From Lachnospiraceae bacterium (GTDB lineage: Bacteria > Bacillota > Clostridia > Lachnospirales > Lachnospiraceae), in NCBI GenBank assembly GCA_024698715.1, contig JAILRA010000018.1, forward strand, positions 62,001 to 126,000: a stretch of DNA of 64,000 bases, given 5' to 3'. Made by a program: the position numbers and the translations under genes. Every line of letters begins with the position of its first letter. Within the stretch, counting starts at the first letter, position 1. The notes below the pieces were generated by a model, which saw only the letters and a program-made list of their open reading frames with translations, searched no databases and was not told where the DNA came from. Shown here piece after piece: positions 54,620 through 63,954 of the stretch.

Positions 54620-56473
54620 TTATTTCTCCGTGATATCGGATTTAAGAAAAGAAGCCTTAAACAGACTGCAGGATCTTGATTCAAGTTCAAATATCATTCC
54701 CTGCTTTTTATCATCTTTTTCTTTTTCTTTCGTTTCACCCGTTGAAAAAATCGGTGTCCATTTTGCTTTTGAAGGCAGATACGGCAGATTGAAAGATATT
54801 TCTTTCCAGTAGAAATTATAAGCGGCATAGTATAAAGTAACCGTTTTGCCGTCTTTATCACAGTCGGAATACATTATTCCGAGATGCCTGTTGTAATTTG
54901 CAAGATCGGCTTTCCACGCCTCATCGGAATGGTAAGAAAGATCGGGAAATCCTATATGAGCCCTGTCAAGCATTGAAAATTCACGGTTTAAAACAGGTAA
55001 AAGATCGTTCTTACGAAGTTTTATCAATTCCTTTACATACTCAAGCATTTCGGATGACTGAGCATTCATATTCCAGTTGATGTAACTGGTTGAATTATCC
55101 TGACAATAAGGATTGTTGTTACCGTTCTGAGTATTGCACAACTCATCCCCCGCATAAATTAGCGGTGTTCCTTTTGACGAAAATACAAGGAACAATGCAT
55201 TCTTCATCATCCTCTTACGCAGTTTTACGATCGAGCTTTTCTGCGATCTTCCTTCAATACCGCAGTTCCACGAGAAGTTATAATCACATCCGTCCGCATT
55301 TTTTTCACCGTTCTCGTCATTATGCTTTCTGTCGTATGAAACCAGATCGTTCAGGGTAAAACCGTAATAATTGGTTATAAAATTTACACAAGCACTTTTT
55401 TGAGGATAAAAACGTGTAAAATAAACCAGATCCTTGAGAGTGTCCTCGTCTCCCTTTAGTACTTTTCTCATCTGATACATAAAGGAATCGGAATAAGCAC
55501 AGAGATTTCTTGAAGCAGGAATATATGATGCTTCATATATTTCATTTTCCGGAATATAATCGTAAAACAGTTTGGTCTCGGAAAACAAAGGATCTTTTGC
55601 AATCATCGTTAACGGAATATTGTTTCCTTTAAGATGGAATCCGTCTATATGATAATTCATAAGCCAGTACCTGAGTACTTCCATAATTCTGTACTGGCCC
55701 ACCGTATTGGGAAAATAAAACTGCATTATGATCTCGAGACCGTTCTTATGAAATTCACGGACAAAATCCTTATATTCTCTTACGGGATCTTTGCTCATAC
55801 AGTATGAAGCTTTTGGAGCAAAATAAAATCCTGTCTTAAAGCCCCAGTAATTCAGCTTATCCTTAACTGCGATATCAGCATTTGAAGAAATACCGTTTTC
55901 GGTAAATTCAGCCTTGTCATATTCTTCAAATTCATACGCAGGCATTATCTCGATCGCGGTAATCCCGAGTTCCTTAAGATACGGGATTTTTTGTACAAGA
56001 CCGGTTACGGTTCCTTTTCCCGTAACCTTGCTTGACTGATGTGCGCTGAATCCTCTTACATGCAAAAGATACAGAATGCTCTCTTCAAAAGAAGTATTGG
56101 GTTTAATGTCATTTTCCCAGTCATATTTTTCATCATGCACTATATGTGAATAAAGTTCGTAATTTTCTTTCTTGATACCGAATTTCTCATTTCCGGTAAC
56201 CCATCTCGAATACGGATCCGTGATCTCTTTCAATCCGTCATAAAACTTATAAACATATTTATCAAAATCAAGATATTTAACTGTGATCGAATATATATTG
56301 CCGACTTTGTTTTCTTTGCCGAAAGGAATTCTTATTATCTGCGAAGTTTTAATATCTTTAAGAATAACACCGCAGTCTTCGTTTTTACATTCCGCAGCAA
56401 ACATAACACCGTCTTTTACAACGGTAGCACCGCAAGGATGAGGTTTGCCCTTTTCTGTCTTGTAACTAACCAT
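54620..56473 (-). CDS. GlgX/isoamylase-like GH13 protein lacking the catalytic residues (probable pseudoenzyme)
   Basis: The 617-residue protein has the full layout of a glycogen-debranching GH13 enzyme: CBM48-like N-terminus (about 8-95), YLLHVRGFSAH (135-145), GLVQKIPYLKELGITAIEIMP, NYWGFKTGFYFAP (208-220), GFTLNDLVSYDRKHN (371-385) and AGDELCNTQNGNNNPYCQDN (441-460). The four active-site regions are altered. Region I (normally DVVYNH) reads QFYFPN (251-256). Region II (GFRFD) reads GFHLK (278-282), losing the Arg and the nucleophile Asp. The position of the acid/base Glu aligns with Asp305. Region IV (AHDGFTL) reads NYYGFTL (368-374), losing His and Asp. Catalysis seems impossible by the GH13 mechanism; glycogen binding or regulation is inference. 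It lies seven bases after a small membrane protein gene. Confidence 0.85.
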   Translation of the reverse strand: MVSYKTEKGKPHPCGATVVKDGVMFAAECKNEDCGVILKDIKTSQIIRIPFGKENKVGNIYSITVKYLDFDKYVYKFYDGLKEITDPYSRWVTGNEKFGIKKENYELYSHIVHDEKYDWENDIKPNTSFEESILYLLHVRGFSAHQSSKVTGKGTVTGLVQKIPYLKELGITAIEIMPAYEFEEYDKAEFTENGISSNADIAVKDKLNYWGFKTGFYFAPKASYCMSKDPVREYKDFVREFHKNGLEIIMQFYFPNTVGQYRIMEVLRYWLMNYHIDGFHLKGNNIPLTMIAKDPLFSETKLFYDYIPENEIYEASYIPASRNLCAYSDSFMYQMRKVLKGDEDTLKDLVYFTRFYPQKSACVNFITNYYGFTLNDLVSYDRKHNDENGEKNADGCDYNFSWNCGIEGRSQKSSIVKLRKRMMKNALFLVFSSKGTPLIYAGDELCNTQNGNNNPYCQDNSTSYINWNMNAQSSEMLEYVKELIKLRKNDLLPVLNREFSMLDRAHIGFPDLSYHSDEAWKADLANYNRHLGIMYSDCDKDGKTVTLYYAAYNFYWKEISFNLPYLPSKAKWTPIFSTGETKEKEKDDKKQGMIFELESRSCSLFKASFLKSDITEK

Positions 56474-56480
56474 ATATACC

Positions 56481-56888
56481 TCATTGGATCTCGCTAAAAT
56501 GCATTAAGAATTCCTTCTTTTTGCTTTTAACGTAATAAGCAAGAATAAGATCGTAAAGATTGCCGATAAAACCGATGAAACCGCCGAGTATCAGATTTAA
56601 AAACATGAATATCCAGCACATTACGATCGTTCCTTCAAAGTATTTAACGCAATACAATGCTTCGTTTGGAGTGGAGTAATTTTTTATTATCTGAATATTC
56701 TTAAAGTATCTTATACAGCCTATCAGATTATAAACCATTAAAATAAGAGTTCCGACTCCGTATCCGAAAGGAATCGTGACCAGTCCGATAACAAGCTGCA
56801 TAATGACTATTACGATCCATAATGCAAAACTTATATACATCAGTGTACTGATTTTTTTCATAAATTTAATGATCTGAAGATCTTCCAT
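56481..56888 (-). CDS. Small membrane protein of unknown function
   Basis: A 135-residue protein with about four membrane helices, not assigned to a named family. It starts MEDLQIIKFMKKISTL and has short polar loops, including IQIIKNYSTPNEALYCVKYFEG between the second and third helices. The open frame extends to 56927, but the ATG at 56888 avoids an extra cysteine-rich start; neither has a clear ribosome-binding site. It is the first gene before the GH13-like protein and is divergent from the DUF1292 gene. Confidence 0.65.
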   Translation of the reverse strand: MEDLQIIKFMKKISTLMYISFALWIVIVIMQLVIGLVTIPFGYGVGTLILMVYNLIGCIRYFKNIQIIKNYSTPNEALYCVKYFEGTIVMCWIFMFLNLILGGFIGFIGNLYDLILAYYVKSKKKEFLMHFSEIQ

Positions 56889-56966
56889 AAAACACCGTCG
56901 GCAAATATAAAACAAAAACGATAACAAAAGCCTGAAATAAGCAATACACTAATATTATAATCATAT

Positions 56967-56994
56967 TTGTAAATTTTTTAAAGTATGATAAAAT
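56967..56994 (+). promoter_or_regulatory. Predicted promoter of the DUF1292-tmcAL pair
   Basis: TTGTAA (56967-56972) and TAAAAT (56989-56994) with 16 bases between them lie about 26 bases before the ATG at 57020. Confidence 0.5.
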
Positions 56995-57019
56995 ATATTT
57001 GTTAATGCGGAGGTACCGA

Positions 57020-57334
57020 ATGGGAATATTCAATATGACACCCGAAGAAGAAATGACGGTTGAGATCAAAACCGATTTCGGAACATATGAGTGTTTGGTT
57101 TTAACAATACTTGAAGTTAACAAAAAAGATTATATTTATGTTCAGCCCATGGTTGATGAAGATGACGATCTTTACGGAATTTACTGGATTTACGGATATA
57201 AAGAAAATCCTGATAATCCCAATGAAGAACCAGAATTAATATATATCGACGATGATGAAGAACTTGATGTCGCAGAAGATGCCTTCCAGGAGTATCTCGA
57301 CAATCAGGAATTTGACGAAATAATAGAGGATTAG
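57020..57334 (+). CDS. DUF1292 family protein
   Basis: A 104-residue acidic protein of the DUF1292 (UPF0473, YrzB) family: an N-terminal segment with TDFGTYECLVLTILEVNKKDYIYV, a beta-rich core and a very acidic C-terminus. Function is unknown. Starts at 56999 (TTG) and 57005 (ATG) are in frame, but the ATG at 57020 has GGAGG six bases upstream and is preferred. It lies five bases before tmcAL. In many Firmicutes DUF1292 genes sit near yrzL/ruvX instead; that context is not seen here. Confidence 0.88.
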   Translation: MGIFNMTPEEEMTVEIKTDFGTYECLVLTILEVNKKDYIYVQPMVDEDDDLYGIYWIYGYKENPDNPNEEPELIYIDDDEELDVAEDAFQEYLDNQEFDEIIED

Positions 57335-57339
57335 ATTTC

Positions 57340-58575
57340 ATGAAAGTTGCTGCTATAATAGCGGAATACAATCCGCTGCATAACGGGCATGAATTTCAGA
57401 TAAAAAGAGCCAGGCAGATGACCGGCGCAGATTTTGTAATAGTTATAATGAGCGGAAACTTTACTCAGAGAGGAGTTCCTGCCGTTGTAGACAAATATCA
57501 GCGTACGAAAATGGCTTTAAACGCAGGAGCGGATATCGTATTGGAACTTCCGCTCTATTACGCATGTTCAAGTGCCGAATATTTTGCATCAGGGGCTGTT
57601 AATCTTTTAAAAGATCTCGGTGTTGTCGATTATCTTGTTTTCGGAAGTGAATGCGGTGACATTAAGATACTGACCGAAATTGCAGACGTTCTGATAAACA
57701 GAAAGAAAGAGCTTTCCGATACGATACATACTCTTGTAAGAGAAGGTATGTCCTATCCCGCCGCCAGAGTAAGAGCCGTTGAGGAAGCGATTCCCAATTC
57801 GTACGAACATGTTGAAGCCATGAATTATCCCAATAATATTCTCGGTTTTGAATATATCCGTGCATTAAAACAGTTTGAATCGAATATTATCCCCGTGACC
57901 AACTTAAGAATAGGTGCCGGATATCATGACAGAATGATCGATAACCCCATCTGCTCTTCTCTCGCCATCCGTTCATCCCTGGATGAAACAAACGATCTCG
58001 AGAGGATCAGATCTCAGGTTCCTTTTCATGTATATAAGATACTCGAAGAACAGTATAATAAAACATTTCCTGTATTAAACAAAGATATTTCGTCAATACT
58101 GAAATACAAGCTTCTTCTCGATGAAGGAAAAGGTTACGAAGAATATGTCGATATCTCATCTGATTTTTCAAATAAGATAATCAACAACCTTAACAAATAC
58201 GACACATATTCACAGTTCTGCGATCTTCTTAAGAGTAAAGACATTACATATGTCAGGGTTGCCAGAAATCTTCTGCATATACTTCTTAACATTAAAAAAG
58301 ATTCCATGCAGAAATATAAAGAAGAAGGATACATTTTCTACGCGAGAATGCTCGGCTTCAAAAAGGACTCAAATGAATTGCTTTCAGCCATAAAACAGAA
58401 TTCCTGCATTCCTCTCATTTCCAAACTTGCCGACGCAAGAAATCAGCTTACACCGATAGGTATGGAAATGCTGGAAACAGATATTCAGGCAGCACATATT
58501 TACGATACCATCGTATCCGAGAAGTTTGGTATTCCCACAGTATCTGAATTCTCAAGAGAGATTGTGATCATCTGA
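57340..58575 (+). CDS. tmcAL: tRNA(Met) cytidine acetate ligase
   Basis: This 411-residue nucleotidyltransferase-like enzyme (YlbM family) acetylates cytidine 34 of elongator tRNA-Met using acetate and ATP. The opening AEYNPLHNGHEFQI (8-21) has the HNGH catalytic motif, followed by VIVIMSGNFTQRGVPAVVDKYQR (split), ADIVLELP and FGSEC. Full length for the family. GAGGA lies upstream of the ATG. A terminator follows the stop after about 37 bases. Confidence 0.95.
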   Translation: MKVAAIIAEYNPLHNGHEFQIKRARQMTGADFVIVIMSGNFTQRGVPAVVDKYQRTKMALNAGADIVLELPLYYACSSAEYFASGAVNLLKDLGVVDYLVFGSECGDIKILTEIADVLINRKKELSDTIHTLVREGMSYPAARVRAVEEAIPNSYEHVEAMNYPNNILGFEYIRALKQFESNIIPVTNLRIGAGYHDRMIDNPICSSLAIRSSLDETNDLERIRSQVPFHVYKILEEQYNKTFPVLNKDISSILKYKLLLDEGKGYEEYVDISSDFSNKIINNLNKYDTYSQFCDLLKSKDITYVRVARNLLHILLNIKKDSMQKYKEEGYIFYARMLGFKKDSNELLSAIKQNSCIPLISKLADARNQLTPIGMEMLETDIQAAHIYDTIVSEKFGIPTVSEFSREIVII

Positions 58576-58612
58576 CATTTGATAATAATTTGATCTCAAA
58601 TACATATATAAT

Positions 58613-58641
58613 AAAAAACACGCCGTACAGCGTGTTTTTTT
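58613..58641. terminator. Bidirectional intrinsic terminator between tmcAL and the UPF0210 gene
   Basis: AACACGC and GCGTGTT arms, extended by A6/T6, flank a CGTACA loop. It lies between converging genes and has A and T runs on the proper sides for both. Confidence 0.9.
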
Positions 58642-58663
58642 ATATCATAAATGATCTATATCA

Positions 58664-60028
58664 TTAATTCTTGAACGAATGAATGGGTGCCGGGATCCTT
58701 CCGCCTCTGTTAATAAATGCATCGCAGGAAAACATATTAACGGGCATTATCGGCGCATGACCGAGCAGACCGCCGAATTCAACTGTGTCTCCCACATCTT
58801 TTCCTACTACCGGGATTATACGTACAGCTGTTGTCTTCTGGTTGACCATTCCGATTGCCAGTTCATCTGCAATGATGCCTGAAATGGTAGTCGCTCTGGT
58901 ATCTCCGGGAATGGCTATCATATCAAGTCCTACCGAACAGACACATGTCATAGCTTCAAGCTTTTCAAGAGTAAGCGCACCTGCTTCAACAGCATTGATC
59001 ATTCCCTGATCTTCCGAAACCGGAATAAACGCACCGCTCAATCCTCCGACATAGGAAGAAGCCATTACTCCGCCCTTTTTGACCTGATCGTTAAGTAACG
59101 CAAGAGCAGCGGTCGTACCCGGTGCACCTGCATATTCAAGACCGATCTCACAGAGAATATCCGCAACGGAATCACCGATCGCGGGTGTAGGTGCCAAAGA
59201 AAGATCGACTATTCCGAAAGGAACATTCAGTCTCTCGGATGCTTCCTTAGCTACAAGCTGACCTACTCTGGTTACTTTAAAAGCAGTTTTCTTTATGGTC
59301 TCGCAAAGAACCTCAAAGTTCTCTCCTCTTACCTTTTCCAGAGCAGTTTTAACAACACCGGGACCGGAAACACCGACATTGATAATGCAGTCTGCTTCTG
59401 TAACACCGTGAAATGCACCTGCCATAAAAGGATTATCATCGGGAGCATTGCAAAATACAACAAGTTTGGCACATCCTAACGAATCACTTTCTTTTGTTTT
59501 CTCGGCAGTTTCCTTTATTATCTCACCCATAAGTTTGACTGCATCCATATTGATACCGGTTTTAGTCGAGCCAAGATTAATGGATGAACAAACCCTGTCT
59601 GTTTTTGAAAGTGCTTCAGGTATGGATTTGATGAGAAGTTCTTCAGCAGGAGTCATTCCTTTTGATACAAGCGCCGAATAACCGCCTATAAAGTTAACTC
59701 CTACATCCTTTGCAACATTGTCGAGTACCAGAGCAAGATCCACAAAATCAGATGTAGTCTTACATGAAGCCGCACCTATAAGAGAGATAGGGGTAACGGA
59801 AATTCTCTTGTTAACAATGGGAATACCGAATTCTTTTTCAATTTCCTTACCTGTTTTCACAAGATTTGCGGCATAATTGTATATTTTATCGTAAATGTTC
59901 TTTTTTACTTTTTCATTATCGGAATCAATGCAGTCAAGAAGAGAAATACCCATTGTAATGGTTCTGACATCAAGATTCTCTTTCTCGATCATTTCATTGG
60001 TTTCGGAAACTTCATTGATATTTATCAT
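58664..60028 (-). CDS. UPF0210 (DUF711) family protein
   Basis: A 454-residue protein of the UPF0210/DUF711 family, unknown in function though conserved in many anaerobes and archaea. Signatures include [83 protein letters not shown] and [14 protein letters not shown]. Full length. It follows the ACT-domain gene by 56 bases; the two are neighbours in many Firmicutes, suggesting that the ACT protein regulates it. GAGG precedes the ATG. A terminator follows. Confidence 0.92.
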   Translation of the reverse strand: MININEVSETNEMIEKENLDVRTITMGISLLDCIDSDNEKVKKNIYDKIYNYAANLVKTGKEIEKEFGIPIVNKRISVTPISLIGAASCKTTSDFVDLALVLDNVAKDVGVNFIGGYSALVSKGMTPAEELLIKSIPEALSKTDRVCSSINLGSTKTGINMDAVKLMGEIIKETAEKTKESDSLGCAKLVVFCNAPDDNPFMAGAFHGVTEADCIINVGVSGPGVVKTALEKVRGENFEVLCETIKKTAFKVTRVGQLVAKEASERLNVPFGIVDLSLAPTPAIGDSVADILCEIGLEYAGAPGTTAALALLNDQVKKGGVMASSYVGGLSGAFIPVSEDQGMINAVEAGALTLEKLEAMTCVCSVGLDMIAIPGDTRATTISGIIADELAIGMVNQKTTAVRIIPVVGKDVGDTVEFGGLLGHAPIMPVNMFSCDAFINRGGRIPAPIHSFKN

Positions 60029-60084
60029 ATTTGCCTCTGAATAATTTTTTTATCTTTAAAAGTGATACAGAATGAAGATTGCGA

Positions 60085-60357
60085 TCAGATCCTGTGCATT
60101 GAATCAAAAATCTCTTCTCTCTGACATTTGATAACAACACCGATCTCTTCGCCGATCTGAGCAAGTTCATCAGATATATCACCGATGTTTTTCTGAGACT
60201 GATTCATATCCGTTATCATCATCATATTGAAGAATCCGCCGGTGATCGTCTGTGAAATATCTTCAATGTTGATATTATTATTTGCAAGATAAGTGCAGAT
60301 TTTGGCTATTATTCCGACACCATCCCTGCCAACTACAGTAATTATGGTTTTTTTCAT
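60085..60357 (-). CDS. ACT domain protein, UPF0237 family
   Basis: A 90-residue protein that is a single ACT domain with a short C-terminal extension: IITVVGRDGVGIIAKICTYLANNNINIEDISQTI (in part) and the closing QREEIFDSMHRI. ACT domains bind amino acids and regulate partners. UPF0237 proteins are nearly always adjacent to UPF0210 genes, as here, so a role as its regulator is likely though not proven. Confidence 0.93.
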   Translation of the reverse strand: MKKTIITVVGRDGVGIIAKICTYLANNNINIEDISQTITGGFFNMMMITDMNQSQKNIGDISDELAQIGEEIGVVIKCQREEIFDSMHRI

Positions 60358-60382
60358 AATCTATCTCCTTAATCCAAAGATT

Positions 60383-61180
60383 TTATAAATCAATAACATT
60401 TGACAACTCACTTCTTTTAGCCACATAGATCGGAAAATCGTATGCTCCGTATTTGGTATCGGACATTGTTATTTCCAGTTTGACGGCTTCATATGCCAGA
60501 TCCGGCAGATTGTTTTTGTCGCTCAAATGCCCTAACATTATACCTTTTACATTATCATTTAGCAATGCCGATATAAAACGTCCCGACGACTCATTGGAAA
60601 GATGTCCGAGGTCCGATAAGATACGTTTTTTCAGTTCATAAGAATATGGCCCGAGCTGAAGCATCCTCACATCGTGATTGGATTCAGCATATATAAAATC
60701 AAGTTCTCCGAGTTCTTGTATGAGTTCATCGTCGTAATTTCCAAGATCGGTCACAACTGCAGCTCTTTTTCCGTTATTTTCAAACGAAAAACAAAGGGGT
60801 TCGTTTGCGTCGTGCGAAACCGAATGCGGATAAAAAATAAAATCTTCGATCTTAAATGCCGAAAGATCTCTTAACGATTTAAGAACATCCAAATTAAAAG
60901 AACCGAGAGTTTTCGCTGAATATATACCTTCTATGGTGCCCATCGAAGCATATACGGGAATTTCCTTCTTCCGTTCGAGAACTCCAAGTCCTTTAATGTG
61001 ATCGGAATGTTCATGTGTTATTATGATCGCATCCAGATCATTGATGCAAAGATCGAGTTTATTAAGTCCTTCTTCTATTGCCTTTGCGGAAATTCCGACA
61101 TCCAGAAGAATATGTGTATTGTCATCACCGATATAAATACAGTTTCCGCTGCTTCCGCTGGCTATGGGAGTAATTCTCAT
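60383..61180 (-). CDS. YycJ/WalJ-type metallo-beta-lactamase-fold hydrolase
   Basis: This 265-residue protein has the metallo-beta-lactamase fold with THEHSDH (55-61; H56, H58, D60, H61 as metal ligands), SVSHDANEPLCFSF, VVTDLGNYDD and ESNHD motifs of the YycJ group. Bacillus YycJ has been described as a 5'-3' exonuclease-like protein and is associated with the WalKR operon; no walKR is present here. It starts two bases after the FtsA-like gene ends and lies 25 bases before the ACT gene. Confidence 0.92.
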   Translation of the reverse strand: MRITPIASGSSGNCIYIGDDNTHILLDVGISAKAIEEGLNKLDLCINDLDAIIITHEHSDHIKGLGVLERKKEIPVYASMGTIEGIYSAKTLGSFNLDVLKSLRDLSAFKIEDFIFYPHSVSHDANEPLCFSFENNGKRAAVVTDLGNYDDELIQELGELDFIYAESNHDVRMLQLGPYSYELKKRILSDLGHLSNESSGRFISALLNDNVKGIMLGHLSDKNNLPDLAYEAVKLEITMSDTKYGAYDFPIYVAKRSELSNVIDL

Positions 61181-61182
61181 TC

Positions 61183-63303
61183 TTAAATACTTTCCTTCCA
61201 GTATATTTCAATGATATCGCCCTCTTTCAGTTCTTCGAGAAAATCGGCGCTGTGGCCGTTCAATATGGTGGCAATACCCATGCCCTGAGGCTTGCTCAGA
61301 TCAAAATCTATATGATCGAAAACATCAACGAACACATATGATGCTTTATTGTTTAATACGATCTTATCGTTATTAACGGTAACGGTAATCGTTTGCGTGA
61401 TTACCGAAGAATCGGTACCGTTTTCCGAAGAAACGTTTTCTTCGCTACCGGCGTTCTCTTCGGTATTTTCAATATTTTCAGACGCGTTTTCTTCCTTTAC
61501 ATTTCTGATCCCGTCATCTTCGGGCAGGTCTGCGTATGTCATTTCGCCTTTGGTGATAATTTCAACATTAAATCTGGAATACACTTTTGTATCCATATCC
61601 GCAGGTGCATTGTTAACAATGACTTCCTGATTGTCGGCAAGATTTATGTCAACCAGTTCGAGTACCTGCGAAACCGTAAGATAATCCAGTACCTCAACAT
61701 CATCCCCGTCCTGTATACTGTAAGAATCGATCGCAATATTTCCGTTTACGGTACAGAGATTCGGAAGACTGACATTCATGTTGTTAACGGTTATATTAAG
61801 CTTCTTATTGTTCGAATTTAGTTTGCCGAGAGTAATGCTTCCTTTGGCTCCTTTGGTCGAAGGGATAAGCTTTATATAATCATTGGCCTGAATCTTTGCA
61901 TGAAGATTCGTAAGTTCGGAATTAAGATAAACGATACATGCCTCTCCGAGTTCGCCTTTTACGGTCTTGGGTTCACCGTTAAGCGTAAATTCAAGCGAAT
62001 CGCCTCTTCTTGGGAATAATGCATTATTGTCAAGGCCTATCTGCATAACGGCATCCACAACCGAAACATTGCCGTTATCATAAAGTTTAAGTCTGTCATC
62101 GTTTAACGAAACATTGATAAACGAATTATTCTCTTCGTAAAAATGAAGACAGATGCCGAGAGGGGTAACAATGAGCGAATCTTTTGGAACCGAATTATCC
62201 TTAAATTCGATCTTGCCCATTACTTCTTCACCGCGAAGTGCAACACGATTAACCATGATATCATGTTCTTGTGCAAGGTATTTGGTATAGCCTTCGATAC
62301 GGCCGCCGCCTCCGACAACAAATATGGCTCCTACCTTATTTCCGCCGTTAAGTCTTATGATCTCATCGGAAACAAGCTTGGTCATATTTTTGATATGCGA
62401 ATCAAGGATATCAAGAACTTCTTTTCTGGTGATCGTATTCTTTAATCCCAGGATATCCTCATATTCAACTTCTTCATTCTCTTCTATGCCTTTTTTAATC
62501 TTTTCCGCCTCATTAAATTCGGCAAGACAGAAATTGGCAATGGTTTCCGTCAGTGAATCTCCTGCAACCGGGATCATGCCGTATGCAGCAACGGAACCGT
62601 CTTTAGTGATACAGATATCGCTTGTGCCCGCACCTACATCGACGAGTGCGATATTAAGCATTCTGAATTTTTCGGGAATTGCAACTTCTATGGCAGCAAT
62701 AGGCTCCAGGGTAAGATTGCATACACTGAGTCCCGCCATTTCAACCGCGGTATAAAGTCCTTCAACAACATCGTAAGGAAGGAATGTACAGATCATATCC
62801 ACGGAGATCTTTCTGGCTTTATGATTAAGAAGATTCGTCATGAACAGATCATTCATGAAATACTTTATTACGCTCTTTCCGACGCAATAATACTTCTCTC
62901 CGAATTCATTCTCGGTCTGGAATTTCTTATATGCTTCTTCAACACCCTTGGACTGTAGATCAAAAATATGTTCATCCTGAATAAGAACATCATCATTGTA
63001 TACAATTTCAGCATGAACGTTCTCTGTCTTCAAAACACGTCCCGCAGCAGCGATACAAACATCCTTGAGTGTGATCTTACACTTCTTTTCGAGTTTTTCC
63101 TTAACCTCGACTATGGTTTCGGAAACCCTTCCTATATCGTGTATCTGACCGTCGATCATGGAACGCGTATCATGTTCTATCGATTCGATGGCTTTAACTA
63201 TAAACTTGTCTTTTTCGCGATATCCGACAACACCCACCACAGCACGAGTGCCTATATCAAGTCCGAAAACAAGACCTTCTTTTGTATTATTCGATGCGCC
63301 CAT
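61183..63303 (-). CDS. Large FtsA-like ATPase with a beta-rich C-terminal extension
   Basis: The first 390 or so residues of this 706-residue protein have the FtsA/actin-like fold: VFGLDIGTRAVVGVVG (12-27), an SHS2-like 1C region, EPIAAIEVAI (200-209), LVDVGAGTSDICI (220-232) and FVVGGGGRIEGY (328-339). Unlike FtsA (about 420 residues) it continues with a beta-rich part (about 398-600), a Glu/Asn/Ser-rich linker (602-632) and a small terminal domain (636-706) that looks like a ubiquitin-like beta-grasp. The amphipathic membrane helix at the FtsA C-terminus is absent. It is encoded between coaE (17-base overlap) and yycJ, not beside ftsZ. It is probably a second FtsA-like protein rather than the divisome FtsA; function unknown. 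Confidence 0.82.
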   Translation of the reverse strand: MGASNNTKEGLVFGLDIGTRAVVGVVGYREKDKFIVKAIESIEHDTRSMIDGQIHDIGRVSETIVEVKEKLEKKCKITLKDVCIAAAGRVLKTENVHAEIVYNDDVLIQDEHIFDLQSKGVEEAYKKFQTENEFGEKYYCVGKSVIKYFMNDLFMTNLLNHKARKISVDMICTFLPYDVVEGLYTAVEMAGLSVCNLTLEPIAAIEVAIPEKFRMLNIALVDVGAGTSDICITKDGSVAAYGMIPVAGDSLTETIANFCLAEFNEAEKIKKGIEENEEVEYEDILGLKNTITRKEVLDILDSHIKNMTKLVSDEIIRLNGGNKVGAIFVVGGGGRIEGYTKYLAQEHDIMVNRVALRGEEVMGKIEFKDNSVPKDSLIVTPLGICLHFYEENNSFINVSLNDDRLKLYDNGNVSVVDAVMQIGLDNNALFPRRGDSLEFTLNGEPKTVKGELGEACIVYLNSELTNLHAKIQANDYIKLIPSTKGAKGSITLGKLNSNNKKLNITVNNMNVSLPNLCTVNGNIAIDSYSIQDGDDVEVLDYLTVSQVLELVDINLADNQEVIVNNAPADMDTKVYSRFNVEIITKGEMTYADLPEDDGIRNVKEENASENIENTEENAGSEENVSSENGTDSSVITQTITVTVNNDKIVLNNKASYVFVDVFDHIDFDLSKPQGMGIATILNGHSADFLEELKEGDIIEIYWKESI

Positions 63304-63937
63304 TTATTTCCTCCATGGCATTATCGATTTTGGAATACAGTTCATTTTTACCTTCATTATTCTGCAGTACTCTGATCCCGTAGTATTCTGCAAAAGGATT
63401 TTTTTCGGAAAACAGATCACTTGATCTAATATAGTAATCCGTATCATTTTGAAACGCCATAATGTTTTCACATTTTTCAAGAGAATACCCGCGCGTTTCC
63501 ATAAGTCTTTTGATCCTTATTTCTTTTGAAGAATCAACAACCCAGAGTTCGTTTAAAATATCAAAATAATCCGCTTCAACCAGAAGAGCCGCTTCGATCA
63601 CTATAAATGCGTGATCGCCTTTATCATCTTCAATAATGTTTTCTATTTCTTTTCTTACCGCAGGATGAATTATCGCATTGATTTTTTCGACAAGTGCCGG
63701 ATCTGCAAAGATAATATCCGACATTTTCTTCTTATCGATCTCATCATATTCGTTAAGAATATCCTTTCCGAGCAGATCGATGATTTCGTTATAGCATTCC
63801 CTGCCTTTTAATTTCACTTCATTACCGATATCGTCGGCTTTTATGATAATACAGTCATAAACCTCACTTAAATATTCAAGTGCAAGGGATTTACCCGAAC
63901 CGACACCACCGGTAATACCGATAATATAACTTTTCAT
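63287..63937 (-). CDS. coaE: Dephospho-CoA kinase
   Basis: This 216-residue kinase performs the last step of coenzyme A synthesis. It has the P-loop GGVGSGKS (10-17), KADDIGNEV, IHPAVRKEI and the late VVDSSKEIRIKRLMETRGYS segment with the lid Arg residues. It lies 17 bases after polA, a classic clostridial and general bacterial order, and its 3' end overlaps the FtsA-like gene by 17 bases. Confidence 0.97.
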   Translation of the reverse strand: MKSYIIGITGGVGSGKSLALEYLSEVYDCIIIKADDIGNEVKLKGRECYNEIIDLLGKDILNEYDEIDKKKMSDIIFADPALVEKINAIIHPAVRKEIENIIEDDKGDHAFIVIEAALLVEADYFDILNELWVVDSSKEIRIKRLMETRGYSLEKCENIMAFQNDTDYYIRSSDLFSEKNPFAEYYGIRVLQNNEGKNELYSKIDNAMEEINGRIE

Positions 63938-63954
63938 AATACGTTTTTATCTGT

